Shown in pieces: positions 9,071 through 20,283 of a stretch of 47,062 nucleotides of DNA. Both the position numbers and the translations under genes were made by a program. The DNA comes from Priapulus caudatus. Taxonomy: Eukaryota; Priapulida; Priapulimorpha; Priapulimorphida; Priapulidae. A model generated the notes under the pieces. The model worked only from the letters and a program-made list of their open reading frames with translations. It was not told the DNA's origin and did not search any database. Each line of letters starts with the position of its first letter. The stretch's first letter is position 1. Location: contig NW_014577180.1 of assembly GCF_000485595.1 (NCBI RefSeq), positions 55,073-102,134 on the forward strand. Reading direction: 5' to 3'.

Positions 9071-9861
9071 ATGTCTCTAACTATCGAAGAACTCTGAAAT
9101 GTGTGGAAAAAACAGTTTATTCTTGATGTTCGAAGAGAAATATCTAGCAAAATCAACGGACTAAAATCAGACATGGCGGCGCTTGGCAAACGGCTCGACG
9201 AGATTGAAACGTCACAAAGTTTCCTGTCATCAAAGTATGATACAGTCCTGGCGACTATCCAGAGAGTAAAGAAGAAGAGTGAGTCTAGTCAATGACGAAT
9301 CGAAGATATCCAAGCAGATGCAAAGACAGGAAGAAATGAAATCTACAAGCTTGAGACTCGCTTCGACGAGCTAGAACAGTATTCGCGGCGTGACTCGCTT
9401 GAAATAACTGGTATACCAATCGTCCCAAACGACAATCCAGCGAAGCTTGTGGTCGAAATGGCAAGTCTTGTTAAAATACAGCTCGACGAGAGTGACATAT
9501 CAGTGGCCCACAGACTCCCGCCCACTAAGAAGGTTCAGGATCGGCTAATCGTCAAGTTCGCGAGACGCTCGAAGCGAGATGAAATTTACAAGAACCGAAG
9601 CAAGCTCAAGACAAAGCGTACCAAGGATCTACCTATGGTATATACACAGCCAGAATCATCAGTCATTAGTCACAAAGCCGCTATACATGTAAACAAAAGT
9701 TTAACTCCATACAGGAAGAGATTATTCGGTAGAATACTAGAATTCAAGCAAAATAACAATCATAAATACCTATGGACTGCGAACAGGCACCCGGCGCCCG
9801 GCGCCCATTTGTAACGTACAAGGAGTTTGATGAGTATTTAGAATATCTAGCGCAGGTGTAA
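9071..9861 (+). pseudogene. LINE ORF1 (coiled-coil nucleic-acid-binding protein), decayed
   Basis: The frame opens MSLTIEEL at 9071, has TGA at 9095-9097 and again at 9293-9295, and otherwise reads through to about 9800. Features are a heptad-like N-terminal region (ISSKINGLKSDMAALGKRLD), then LEQYSRRDSLEITGIP and ISVAHRLP. These are typical of ORF1 proteins of animal non-LTR retrotransposons, where a coiled coil precedes an RNA-binding fold. A frameshift at about 9795-9810 separates the body from its natural end, FVTYKEFDEYLEYLAQV, stop 9859-9861. Another ORF begins 11 bases later. Confidence 0.75.
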
Positions 9862-9872
9862 TCTAACTACCA

Positions 9873-10410
9873 ATGGCTGACAATCAGGAAAACGCAAGTT
9901 TACCCTCTTATTTACCCCCTGATAATCTACCTGGAAGCTGGTCTGATAGATTAAATAATGATTCTGATTTCTATGACCTATTTTCTAATCCTGACAAATC
10001 TGATGAACATGACCCTGATCTAATGTTATCAGCTCCCCATTCTGATTATTTCTCAGTCCCTGAATTAAACAAAGTAATCGGTGAGTCTGGCTCCCAAACG
10101 TTAACTATATTTCACTGCAATATTAGGAGCTAATTGTCTAAAAATTTCAATTTACTTGAGCATGTACTTTGCACGTTAAATTCTAAGCCTGATATAATAG
10201 GGGTCACTGAAACAAAGCTTAATGAATTCTCAGTAGCTAATGTTGATATTGAATCCTATGATTTCTTCCATAATGATTCTCCGACAAACACTGGCAGAGC
10301 TGCCTTGTATATAAATAAAAGTTTAAGGACTATCCCCAGACCTGATATAAAATATGATATAGAATTAGTTGAATTGTGCTGGTCCCAAATTGAAAATGGT
10401 AAAAACAAAA
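9873..10410 (+). pseudogene. LINE ORF2 5' fragment (APE-type endonuclease start)
   Basis: From ATG 9873 the frame runs through a polar leader into LTIFHCNIRS, hits TAA at 10131-10133, and continues in the same frame with LSKNFNLLEHVL, PDIIGVTETKLNEF and AALYINKSL. The N.R and TET motifs are the first conserved blocks of APE endonucleases of LINEs. Similarity ends near 10400, at unrelated sequence rich in short inverted repeats, so the rest of the endonuclease and all of the reverse transcriptase are missing. LINEs usually lose their 5' ends on insertion. This 5'-containing piece must have lost its 3' part by deletion, rearrangement or a later insertion. Confidence 0.75.
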
Positions 10411-10737
10411 AAGTGCCGCAGAGCGACAGCGCTCACCTGACAACAGGTGTTCTGATGCTAACTCACTGGCAAACGAATCAAGAGCACCCTCCCATCACCG
10501 CGTTCGCGCTCAGAGCATAGGATACTATACTAATATCGATCTAAGATCTATGAAGGAGTTGGGGAAATGTTGGTTGGGTAGGAGAAACAGTGAATGGAGA
10601 AGGCTAGGGGCAGGAAGGTGTTACGAGGGCAAAGGCAAGCTGGAAAATGACGGAAGTATACGGTGATGTGAGCAGAAAGCAAGTTTTATGAATCACACCT
10701 CGTTGTCATTTGTTTTCTGCATTCACTTCTACTCTAT
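10411..10737. other. Non-coding junction region
   Basis: Short inverted repeats are present (CACCTGACAACAGGTG at 10434-10449; GAGCGACAGCGCTC just before it). The sequence could be the end of the element that truncated the LINE. No gene was seen. Confidence 0.35.
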
Positions 10738-10790
10738 TTTACCGGAACGTTTTCCCTATTGCCATAGACGGAATGGAACGTAATGAATGA
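10738..10790 (+). repeat. Flanking direct repeat, left copy
   Basis: TTACCGGAACGTTTTCCCTA and the following ATAGACGGAATGGAACGTAA closely match 13786-13835 in the same orientation, about 3.05 kb downstream. A shorter relative lies at 10858-10905. The pair brackets the OB-fold gene. Confidence 0.6.
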
Positions 10791-10999
10791 AATTGACGTC
10801 AACATGAAAGATTCAAACAGATCAGTATTAATAAAAAATGTTAATATACTACTAGCACATGTTTTCACTATTACGATAGGTGGAATAGAATAGATAGGTG
10901 GAATAGACTCTGATGGCAGTGTGAAGGTGACACGAAGACAATGTAAGGTAGTCGCTTTGTTTTATTTCAGTCAGTTGTGCGTCACTAGGGTTGAGAACG

Positions 11000-11570
11000 T
11001 GTAGGTATTCGTGGCACTGTGAAATCTCAGGCACTTTAAAGAACGTTTGCTTTCCCATAAGAAGTACGGGACAACGGATGCGGTACAGGTGGAATAGGCT
11101 GGTCGTTAACCGGGCTGGTTTGGATTACATAATGTAGGAGGCAGACAGGTTTGTATCGGCAAACTTTAATAGGTCGTGTTGGGTAGAGCCTTAATTAGTT
11201 GATTCGGAAAACGGATAAAAATTAAAATAACGGTATTTGTGTATGTGTGCGTCTGTGTGTTTGCGTGTGTGCGTGCGTTCGCACGAGCGCGTGCGTGTGA
11301 ATGTATGTGACTGTGAAACCTCAGTCACGCTAGAGAACGTTTGCTTTCCCATAGGAAGTACGGGACAAAGGATGCGGTACCGGTGCAATAAGTGTGTAAG
11401 TGTACGCAGCCGGCAGCCGTTTACAGCCTAGCTTTCCATTACATAATAGCACAAGCAGTCAGGTTTGCATTGGCGAGCTCAGGGCGTGTAGGTATTAGCG
11501 TGAAATCTCGTGAACGTTGGAGAACGTTTGCTTTCCCATAGGAAACACGGGGACCGAAATGGCAAGCACG
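11000..11570 (+). repeat. Three upstream repeats with shared GAACGTTTGCTTTCCCATA core
   Basis: The core occurs at about 11041, 11334 and 11522 with spacings of 293 and 188 bp. Each is preceded by a GTGAAATCTC-like segment, and the core runs on into GAAGTACGGGAC or GAAACACGGGGAC; the first two also carry GGATGCGGTAC. Between them a second shared block occurs twice (about 11129 and 11441: TACATAAT followed by CAGGTTTG). The array stops directly before a TATA box, so it may be a promoter built from duplicated modules. Confidence 0.7.
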
Positions 11571-11579
11571 TATAAAAGG
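11571..11579 (+). promoter_or_regulatory. TATA box of the OB-fold gene
   Basis: TATAAAAGG is a good core-promoter match, 58 bases before the first ATG (11629) and 118 before ATG 11689. It follows the upstream repeat array immediately. Transcription would be expected to start near 11600. Confidence 0.55.
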
Positions 11580-11652
11580 AGGAGCTGGATGTATGTTATC
11601 CGCAGTTGTTTGGAAGTGTGCATCAAGATGAGTCAACTGAAAGTGAAGTTTC

Positions 11653-13390
11653 ATGTGCTCGGCAGTCCAGAACCCAGGCGAGGCAAGAATGTCTCATTTT
11701 GGAACTGATCTCACTGTCTTCAGTAAGAAGTTTCTGAGCAAATTTAGTGCAGGGCAGTTTCGACAAATCATGAGCCCAAGGGTGAGACAAGACAGCTTCA
11801 CATTAACGGATCAGTCTACGGTATGTACAGATGTATTACCTACCATATTGATGTATACGTATGTTGATAGAATGACATGCGTGAGTTGTGTGTCGATGGA
11901 AAATAAATCTCTATGTCCTATTGTATATGAATTGTATATGAATGTTTTTTTTCATGCTTAGGTCATGTTTTGTGGGAAGTTTCCCATCGATAAAGACATG
12001 GTGCAGGACTTTGAGAGTGGTCCTGAACTGTCGATTGATGAAGCGCTCAGCTCACCGAAGCGACGATGCATTAGTGTATCAGGCACTGTTAGTGATGTAA
12101 GTATGAAAATGTCATGACAATCGTACATGCATGTAGCAGTGCAAGGTGTTTGTTATGAAAAGAAAGTTCAGTGAGAAAATAAGCCACTATGCGAGCTACT
12201 GTATTGGTCTCTCTTCAATTGTCATTTGGATTTACATGTCGTGTGTGTGTGTGTGTTTTGCAGGTTGTTGTAACAGCTAGAGGCAGTTGCAGGACCAAGC
12301 AACGAGCAGAGACAGCGTGCTCAGTTCAACCTAGGTGCTGTAGGTAGCCCGCGGAAACTACCTATCAAACTGTGGGGAGATCAGGTCAAACAACTTCATG
12401 ACAAAGAAGGGGATGTTGTTACAATCAAAAATTTAGAGATTGGGGAATTCGCTTCCCGAAAGGAAGCGAGTTTCACGAAAACCATAAAAATAGAGGTGAG
12501 CTTTTAGTCATGTCGGATTTGTAAGTATTGGGACAAGAGACCTTGATTACCTTGTGTTATTCATGACTTGTGCTCTTATGGGCTAGTGATGTTTACTTTT
12601 AAAATTCACGGATATTGTATTGACAAATATATCTGTCATAGATCAGTGCGACTGTCAAATTATCAATGCGCTTGTTTCATGTTTTGTAGTTGTGTCGTCA
12701 ACAATTGTTTTTTTACTCAGGTGACATCATTGGATGAAGAAACTGAGCAGCACGGGATTGTATCAGCAATTGACATTGACGGGTATGTAGAGAATTGATC
12801 TACTGATAGTAGATGTTGTTATTGTGCTTTTTAACACAGAGACACAATATGTTTTCACAACCGAATCATTGATATAGAGATTGTTGAAATGTCTGCAGTA
12901 ACGTCACTGTGTCAGTGAAATGTTGTTTCAGTAGGTGACATAAGAAAAATTACCTTATTCTATTGAGACCGTCGCTGTTGAAATAGCAATGGGGACAACA
13001 TCACCGATCTTCAAGATGAATTGTGAAGTGCTGTGTGAACTGGGCGAGGCAGATGTGATTGAAAGGCTGGACAGCCTGCATGTCACATTCACTGTAAGGA
13101 ACGAGGAAATCGTTCAAATAAGGTACAAGTAGTAGAGATCGTATTTGTTATCTGGTTGTCACAGAGCATGTCAGATATTCGTTAAGTGTGCAAAGTTTTC
13201 GTACTATGTGCATGCTGCCGTGTGTACATATGTTGACAGTTATACTTCGTTTTCATGATTTCACTCGTGAAGTTGGCATTGAATTGTGGCAGTCTATACA
13301 TGAATAGTATTTTTCTGCCTGTGTTCTTGTGTAATGATGTGCATTGTTGCTGTTATTAGGAAAGTTGCTGATGATAGTGAAGACGACTGA
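11653..13390 (+). CDS. OB-fold (RPA-like) single-strand-binding-type protein, six proposed exons
   Basis: Proposed exons: 11653-11820, 11962-12096, 12277-12495, 12721-about 12786, about 12968-13122 and 13360-13390. The first three joins are phase 0. The last join (AG|G) leads to a short acidic end, RKVADDSEDD, and TGA. Exon 3 holds an OB-fold pattern, PIKLWGDQVKQLHDKEGDVV then TIKNLEI, like RPA-type DNA-binding domains (strand, W-G, turn with GD-V-I). HGIVSAIDIDG suggests the start of a second OB fold. Total length is about 255 aa. ATG 11653 is the first in frame. ATG 11689 (MSHFGTDLTVF) has the better context, and ATG 11629 opens only a 26-codon frame, so a 5'-UTR intron or uORF is possible. 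The exon 4-5 junction is uncertain. The role (replication, repair or a transposon accessory) is inferred from fold only. Confidence 0.55.
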
Positions 13391-13838
13391 AGAGAACTGA
13401 AGAGTATAGAGTAGCCAGTAGTGTGTAGCGAGTAGTGAGTAGAGTAGCCAGTACAGAGTAGCAGTAAATATAAATAATATTAATAATTATATAACTAGTA
13501 ATGCATAATAAAGAACAATGAATGTCATATACTACCAAAGAAATCTTTCTCATTCTTCTTTGACTTTCGTAGGCAATTCAAATAATTATACAAGTAGCAG
13601 TCTGTAACTAGACGTTTGCCTAAGTCTAGGGCCTAATCTACATTAGCTATTAAATTATAGTAACAAAAAAAATAATAAAAATTGGAAAATTGCAATCAAA
13701 TTTCATCAATGACATATACACTTTCCCATGAAAGATTTGTACATGAGGATGAATTTTCAGTTTTACAACGGTACATCTACGGAATTTCTACCGGCACATC
13801 TTCACTATTGCGATAGACGGTGTGGAATGTAAATTGTA
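13391..13838. other. 3' flank and right flanking repeat of the OB-fold gene
   Basis: A polyadenylation-type AATAAA lies at 13506-13511. A run of short AGTAG/TAGAGTAGCCAGTA repeats covers about 13403-13465. The right copy of the flanking direct repeat is at 13786-13835. Confidence 0.5.
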
Positions 13839-14255
13839 ATGAGCGTGATGAATGACAACAATGTCTACGAGGGTGCGAGTGCGCTAGTCTCCTGGTTGGG
13901 AGATGGAGCTGATGGTGTAGACGCAGAAGTGGTTGATGGGTCTGGTGGTCCGAGGAACGTGGCGGGTCAAATCACGAATGATCCGCGCGGCACGGATTCC
14001 CGAGTATTGGTTGACACGGAGTCGGACGGGTTTGATTGCTCAGAATCTTCTCGTTCTAGCCTCAAGACACAAGCGGTGGAGTTGCAGCAGGTGATCGGCC
14101 CTCAGGCTGGATCTGAGGAGGTTCCTACTAAGCCACTTGTCGTGGGGCAAGCGAAGGACAGTTTTTGTGGTTTTGTGTATTCTAACCCAGTGCAGCGTGC
14201 ACCGGGCAAGAGATTGGTGAAAGCTCCGTGTCACTACAGTTATGCGTCACCGTAG
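13839..14255 (+). CDS. Orphan 138-codon ORF
   Basis: This is a continuous frame from ATG to TAG with a plausible coding composition: acidic N-terminal half (LGDGADGVDAEVVDGSGGP), a serine patch (SESSRSSLK) and a more basic C-terminus (RAPGKRLVKAP). The start lies directly after a copy of the repeat that also precedes the OB-fold gene's promoter region. No domain is recognised. It may be the first coding part of the GC-rich zinc-finger gene further downstream, since composition changes to GC-rich here, or an independent small gene. Confidence 0.35.
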   Translation: MSVMNDNNVYEGASALVSWLGDGADGVDAEVVDGSGGPRNVAGQITNDPRGTDSRVLVDTESDGFDCSESSRSSLKTQAVELQQVIGPQAGSEEVPTKPLVVGQAKDSFCGFVYSNPVQRAPGKRLVKAPCHYSYASP

Positions 14256-15283
14256 TTGTGCTGTCAGACCGAGGAGTGACTGTTGGTTCGTGGGAGCAAG
14301 CCATATAATGGTGGCTAGTTTGCGTTCAGGTAACGGCAGTCTATTCGCTTGCCATGGTTGGTAACGATTCCATGCAGTCTGTAGTTCCCGGATAATGTTG
14401 CCGTGCCATGGTCATTCTTGGTGCGGTAAGGTAACCCTGGATGTCGTGTGTGTCATGACTGTCCTCGGTGTATTATTCTCTGGGTTATTGTCAGACCGAG
14501 TGTTTCAGGGCTCGCCATAGCATTTTGGGTGGCTATGCTGTCTGTTCCGCCCGGGTTGCGGCGTTTTGGTCTGCGGGACGGGCCTGGTGATGCCTATATA
14601 TCCGGTGTGTTCCCCTCTTCCGGGGTTGTTTCTGATAATACTACCTCACCTTGCTTGAGCACTAGGTAGCGGTGTAAGCTGCGGCTGGACTGGTTCCCAG
14701 GTGCGTGGTGCCGCTATGGCCAGGCACAACTGTGGGTATCCGGAGCGCCGTGGGGGGCCAGGATGACAGTCTCTCGTCAGTGGCTTGTTTCGGGCAGACT
14801 TGTAGGGGCTCTCGCATCACGTGATAGTCGAGGGTGTGGTTTGTAAACTCCGACGTATTTCAGGCTGGTAGGTGAAGGCCAGGACGGTTTGTTCACCGAA
14901 GTGTGTGCGTCATAAGGTGTGAGTTACTCGTTTCAAAGGAATGAGAATGAGTACGGCGGATGACGGATTTGACCACCGCAATTCCTGCGGGAAGCTAGTA
15001 GGTACGGAGAAGCAGGGTGAGTTGCACCGAGCACTGTGGTCTTGTGACTCACCATGCACTCGTCTGAGTCGACGGTGAGGGCTGGTGACTGGTAAGGGTA
15101 GCGATCTCGCGTTTTGCGCAGACGTGAGCGGTGAGATGACTAATGGTGTATTTTCCATGGTTGCTTTGCAGGGTTGTTACCGGGGCGGTGCGACGACATG
15201 TTCGCTGGGCGACTTGTCGCCAGCCCCCATCTGCCCGCACAACAGATGAAGAGGTGGAGGGACGCAGCCTGAGGTAGAAGGCT
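14256..15283. other. G/T-rich non-coding or unrecognised stretch
   Basis: Composition differs from the AT-rich surroundings and resembles the GC-rich block that follows. No frame is convincing. It may be part of the same retroelement. Confidence 0.3.
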
Positions 15284-15440
15284 GTGCGGGAGAGCCAAGG
15301 GAGGGTGACGCTAGGCCGAGGTAGAACTGTCGGCCCCGAGCCAGGGAGGGTGACGCAGCCGGAGGAGAAGCTTGCGGCCGGGAGCCAGGGAAGTGACGCG
15401 GGACCAGAGGAAAAGCTGCGCTGGAGGCAGGGAACGGAGG
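15284..15440 (+). repeat. Coding-type minisatellite (SQG.VT..PEEKL units)
   Basis: Imperfect units of about 50-60 bp carry GAGCCAGGGAGGGTGACGC and GAGGAGAAGCT. Translated they give repeats of the type EPGRVTQPEEKL and SQGSDAGPEEKL. They lie at the start of the GC-rich gene-like block and sit in the same frame as its first readable part. Confidence 0.5.
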
Positions 15441-17198
15441 CTATGGGAAACAGAGGCTGCTCGGGCGAAGAGGCCAAGCGAGCTCGGCCGACCGGATGGA
15501 AGGGCGATGCCCTATTGCCGGACGAGCTGCTTTGTGGTTCCCCACAAGCAGCGATACGGACCGCCATGCAGGGGACTCGAAGCGCCGCATCCCAGGCAAA
15601 AGCCGTGCCGGCGGTCGTCCGCAAGACGCGTCCGTGCCGGGCAGTGTCAACTTGCGCCGAAGCTTCGATCCCCGTGAAGGCGAGCGAGCGACCGCTCGTC
15701 AGCTGAGGAACGCGCGGCCGGCAAGGGACGAGGTAGTGGTGGCCTGCGAGGGACCTGTCGTTGGCCGACGCTGGGAGTGTCCTATCGTGGAGAGCAGTGG
15801 CCCTCACCAGGGCATTCGGAACGCCAGCAGGAGCCATCTCAGCCCTGGTCCCGCAGGAGGGAGCCGGGCTGCTCGCAGATGCGGGCGAGGGCAGGAAAGT
15901 CGGCGGAGGCCTGCCGGCGACAAAGCAGGCGACGCGCCCGGGCCAACGGAGTGCAGTAGGTTCACAACCCACCCCTCAGTTGCCTCGGATGAGGGTCGTG
16001 CAGAGAGGCGTTGTGTGAGGGTCGTTGCGAACGCAGTGACCTCGCTCGGTGTAGACGAAGGCATGGCACTGCGTGTCGCGATGTGGGGTGCCGGACCTGG
16101 ATGTCGAACAATCTACACATCGGGGCCCAGATATCACATGCGAACGAGCGTGGTCAGCAGACAGGGCCCAAGATCCAGGTGTCAGTGATTAAAACGGGCT
16201 AAGCCAACAGTCGCGGTCGGTGCTCTACGCCCTTTCACGACCAGCACGGGGACTGACGCCATCGCCTCGTCGACGCGATGCAAAATCGCACGAACGGGAA
16301 GATGGCGTACAGCGACACACCGGTACCGAACCCGGCCTTACCGAAAGTGCAGTAAATGGCTACTCCGCGAGGAAGACGGCGCCTAGGGCAGCAGCCGCCC
16401 AGGAAGGCCATTGAGTGCCCCCAGCGCGTAGGAGCTGCCGGCCATCACGTTGCAGGTACGTTGGCTGAACCCCGCCCACATACCCGGTGCCCGCGCCGCG
16501 CGGCTTCAAGCGGCGTGCACCGTAACCTGTTGCCCGGGAAGGCAAAGCGTCGCACGCTGCCGGGTGAGCGCTGCCTCAACCGGGGCCGCACAACGTCGGC
16601 CTGCGACAGAGTCGCAAGCGTCGCAATTCGGCGAAGCTCGAGTTCGAACCCAACGGAACGTGCCCGGCAATTGGGACAGCAGCAACGCGCACAATACGTG
16701 CGCGTCCGATGAGAGCAAAAATGTGTCCAAGACGAACACGGCACAAACCGCGAGACGAGCGTCGCTGTGACGAGACCCGCCCCATCCAACTTGTTGGTCG
16801 AGTTCCCGCGAAGTCGTCCGCGGCGGCCGTCCGAGTCCAACGAATATCAGCTCGAATGTCGCGGCGGGGCCTCCATGCCTTGTACGAGCCAGTGGTAGGC
16901 GGCCTTGCGCTCATAGCTGATCGGGCCCCGCGTTCAGGGAGCTTCCAGTGGGGCACCTGCCCGAGTAGAGCTCTCGCTGTTGACAGCCCTCCTTCGAGCA
17001 GTGCGAGTGGTGCAATGGCACTGGAGGCATCGTGCCCCCCATTGGGGGGTGGTCGGCAGCTGGCTACCAGCCATCGACTGGGGCCGCAAATGCCCAACCG
17101 CTGTGAAGGTCAAGATCGAGAGCGGCCGCTGGCGGAGTCAACGCGAGACGTGGAAGACCGTCCCTGACCTTGTGGCACCCGGACAACTGGCACAGTAA
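15284..17198 (+). pseudogene. Zinc-finger, Ala/Arg-rich retroelement-like gene, error-rich copy
   Basis: Collinear with 20284-21855 but about 9% longer over the shared part, with single-base insertions scattered throughout that break every frame. Pieces seen in the cleaner copy (DEVVVACEGPVVG, the zinc-finger region, the C-terminal WHPG.LAQ end) can be followed here in changing frames. The 5' part upstream of 15495 exists only in this copy. The damage pattern looks like uncorrected long-read error rather than natural decay, so stops here should not be read as biology. Confidence 0.5.
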
Positions 17199-17286
17199 AA
17201 AAAAAAAAATAGGGGGCAGCTGCGCTCAGTTTAGGGCACCGTGCACTGCTAGAAAGGCTTTTGAGATCGTACATGACGTCAGTATC

Positions 17287-17795
17287 TTGAAGGGGGGAGT
17301 GTAAGCGGTGGCACCGGACCCTTCGGTTCCCAGCACGGTGGGGTAGCTCACCCGTGGCAACCGGTATAGTGTGGGTAAATGTTTAGTGCTTTTGTGATTG
17401 CTAATGTGGTTCTGTCCTTTTTTGGTCCTGTTTTGTCTGTGTTTGCTTAAGCCGATTGTTGAGATGTCAAACAAAAGATGGCCGCCATGTTGTGCAGTAC
17501 CGTCCCGCCACGCCTTCTATTGAGCAGAGCAACGCGAAACATTGTTGGCCCGCAGGTTAATAGGTGGCAAGACACGCCCGGGGTTTGTCTCTCGCAGTTG
17601 GAGGAGGCTCCGACCGAGATAGCGTTGGGATATCGAGAGATTCTAGGTTCGTACAGAAGAGAAATAGAGGCCCCACCACCTGCGTTCTGTTGTAGAGCGG
17701 CACCATTTGTTAGTAGGACCCAGTATTGTCCTGTCGTCTGTGGCCCGGGGCGACAATAATACAGTAATAAGAGTAAAGCTATTAACTTCTGCACA
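17287..17795 (+). mobile_element. Polypurine tract and LTR-like segment, copy 1
   Basis: A purine run (GAAGGGGGGAG) lies just before TGTAAGCGGTGGCACCGG. The last coding codons end about 90 bases upstream. This is the layout of a retroelement 3' end: final ORF, polypurine tract, then an LTR starting TG. An end near TTCTGCACA (17795), after AATAATACAGTAATAA, would give an LTR of about 0.5 kb. No second LTR copy of the same element was found, so the assignment is tentative. Confidence 0.4.
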
Positions 17796-18252
17796 CAAAT
17801 AGATGCGGAATTAGTCTATTATCGTCGCATGGCTGCACGGGAGCGAGCAGGCTGCCGGTTACTGTATTCCGCTGTTGCCCGGCTGCACGCTCATCAAGTT
17901 TACTTCTATTCTGTTTACAGCCTCTGTGCATACCCCGCGGTAATAACCACTTGTTATTCAAGCGTAACGTAACGCTAGGCAGCCAGGAGTGGGTGCCCCC
18001 GTTGTCTGTGTGTGTGCGTGTCGTTAAGCTCGTCCCTTGCACTTGTTGACTAACTACACGACGCACAGGAAACCGGAACACAGTGGAAACGGCTTTATTG
18101 CGGAGGAGCGCAGTATCGCAACGAGCCTCGAGTGCTACGACGATGCGGGTAGCCGACGATACGGCCAGTTCAAGGCCCTCCGGCGTACACAGGTGAGGTG
18201 AGATACCTAAGGTGTTGCTATCACTACGTATCGACCAGTGGCGCCATCGGGT

Positions 18253-20160
18253 GTCGCCGGGAGATCTTAAAACGCTACAGTATTAAAGATGTTTTAGATA
18301 AAATTGTAAATATAACACCAACAAATCAGAAACGGTTCATATGCCCTGCATGCACAACACAAGTTAATAAATACGGACAATTCCGCTACTCAGTCGCCGC
18401 CAAGAAGCACTTAAAAGTCTACTGCTCAATGGCGAAGGGTTATATTGGTAGAAAGCTATTAAGTAGCCCCTGTACACCCCGCAACGCAAAAAGACATTGT
18501 GTTACAAAATGTCAAAAGACGTAGCATCCCTTCATGGCCCCGAGGTTCTGCTAAGCAAGTAGTAAACAAAAAATTCAAAGAGACAGCTTTCATTTACCTT
18601 TCAACGAGTCGCTACTCAATTTTATTGAAAATTTTATTGAAAAATTCAAAATCAGCCTGCTCTGCATTCAAGGAAGTTTTGTCTGAAATCGTCAAGAAAG
18701 AAATCAGTACTCTTTGCCATCCAAGACACAAAACATTGTGACGAAATGGAACAAAAGATGGCATTTCGGCAATTGAAAACTTTTCATGGAAAGAGGCTAT
18801 ATGCCAAAAAAAAATCTCGTCCCAATCTCGTGAGTGCATTAGTTGCTGCTCTCGCACCTAAGGCTAGGAATCAAGCATCAAAGAAAACGTCGTTGCAACC
18901 GAAGTTGGGATGAATTATTGGCCAGTTAGCCTTTTCCCACAAGCCAGCCACCATGAAACTCGTGCAGACGGTTGGACTGCAACTATGGTTGTCGGCCACT
19001 GCACGACAGGTAAATCTTGCATTTAATTTGAACAATATTATAAAGGTTATCAAAATCACAATTTACTATGCTACATTAATGTCTTTGTTATGAAATGATT
19101 GATATTATGTGTTTTATTGTATGAAGTGTAGATGAAGTATATCAATCTGAGGTAAAAAATTCAATTAAGAAATTCAAGTACAAAAATTCTGAATGGTGAA
19201 CAGGCTATATACTACATGGAAACATTGCGTTCATATGCACTTTCATACTCTCTTCCATTCCAAAAATGTCACAAACTGAATTTTAATATAACGAGGTGTT
19301 TACAAAAATAATTTTATTTCAGGCATTTGTCAGGCTTAATCATCTTGGCCTTTGTCTGGGAAAGGATGGCACGAGATCAGCAGTAGACAGAATTAGGAAG
19401 TCGTTTGACAAAGACATTCTTCGCTGTAAAGAGCACGTTACAGGCGTTATAGGCACAGGCCAAAACCCAGCCAGAAGAAGGCTATTTGATATAAACAGAA
19501 AGAAAACTCCTTTCAACAGAGAGAACATTGTCGTTTAGTGCCTTCTTTGTTGATTTTTAATTCCGATCTGAAAATTATACCAACACATGTTTTAACAAGT
19601 GTGACCAATGAATAATTTGATTTTATTACATGCTAAATTTATTTTACGTTTTCTTCAAATTTACAAGCTGTTTAAAATGTATTTTATTTTTCTAGATAAT
19701 AGTACCGATGATGATGACGCAATGGACGACACCCTGCCGTATGCATTTTATTCTGATACTGCAGACGATTTAGATGAAGGATTGATGATATTTTATATAC
19801 ATTAATTTAAGTTTAATTTTAAATTGAAGTTGATGTACTATTGATACATTTTATTTCTTCACTTGATTCCTCAAAGATTTAATTCTTTGTATTGCTTAAC
19901 TTAACACACTTTCCAGCAGATTCATTCATGTTCCATTCTTTGCATTCACAATACATTTAAACGTAAATTTGTGAATTACTATAGAAATGATGGGAGTTTT
20001 ATTTGTATACTTTGTAACTAGTTATGTAGCTATTTTTATTTAGGGAGACTGTATTAAATCTTTAAAAACTGGATTTTTAGATGCAGCAGAGGAAATACTG
20101 CCAGCAGACCTGGCAGAAAGACTTGCCGGAACTTTCCAGAAGACAATGTTGCTGAACAAG
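18253..20160 (+). pseudogene. DUF6589-type element gene, 5' exons, copy 1
   Basis: Exon-like blocks: about 18270-18440 (RFICPACTTQVNKYGQFRYS, a CxxC motif then AAKKHLK), 18780-19015 (LAFSHKPATMKLVQTVGLQ followed by a donor), 19322-19538 (AFVRLNHLGLCLGKDGTRS), 19695-19804 (acidic, DNSTDDDDAMDD) and about 20044-20160 (CIKSLKTGFLDAAEEILPAD). A helical repeat leading to 'F.RLN.LG...' is the region preceding DUF6589 in many cnidarian and other invertebrate transposon-related proteins. A TGA at about 18911-18913 and mixed frames suggest decay or sequencing error. DUF6589 itself is found further on, at 25145-25840. Confidence 0.45.
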
Positions 20161-20283
20161 TAAGTAACATAGATCAAAATGTATAATCATCAACATTTTA
20201 AAATCTGAAGTAATATGCAAATCTGTGCAAATCCATAGTTTAAAATTATGTGTTATATTGTTCAGTTATTTATATATATATAC

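Larger units (their letters stand above)
15495..20283 (+). repeat. Large duplicated block, copy 1
   Basis: Made of left arm 15495-17408, core 17409-18211 and right arm 18212-20270. The core is base-for-base identical to 22041-22843. Both arms differ from their partners by many single-base indels. The left arm here is 1914 bp against 1756 in copy 2; the right arm is 2059 against about 2267. Confidence 0.85.

Noticed and set aside
15049-15972. 307-codon minus-strand frame
   Set aside because: Same reason: GC-rich antisense shadow in an error-rich copy.
17478-18081. 93-115-codon frames repeated identically in both block copies
   Set aside because: Identity reflects the duplicated core, not coding constraint. 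Frames overlap on both strands and lie in an LTR-like region.
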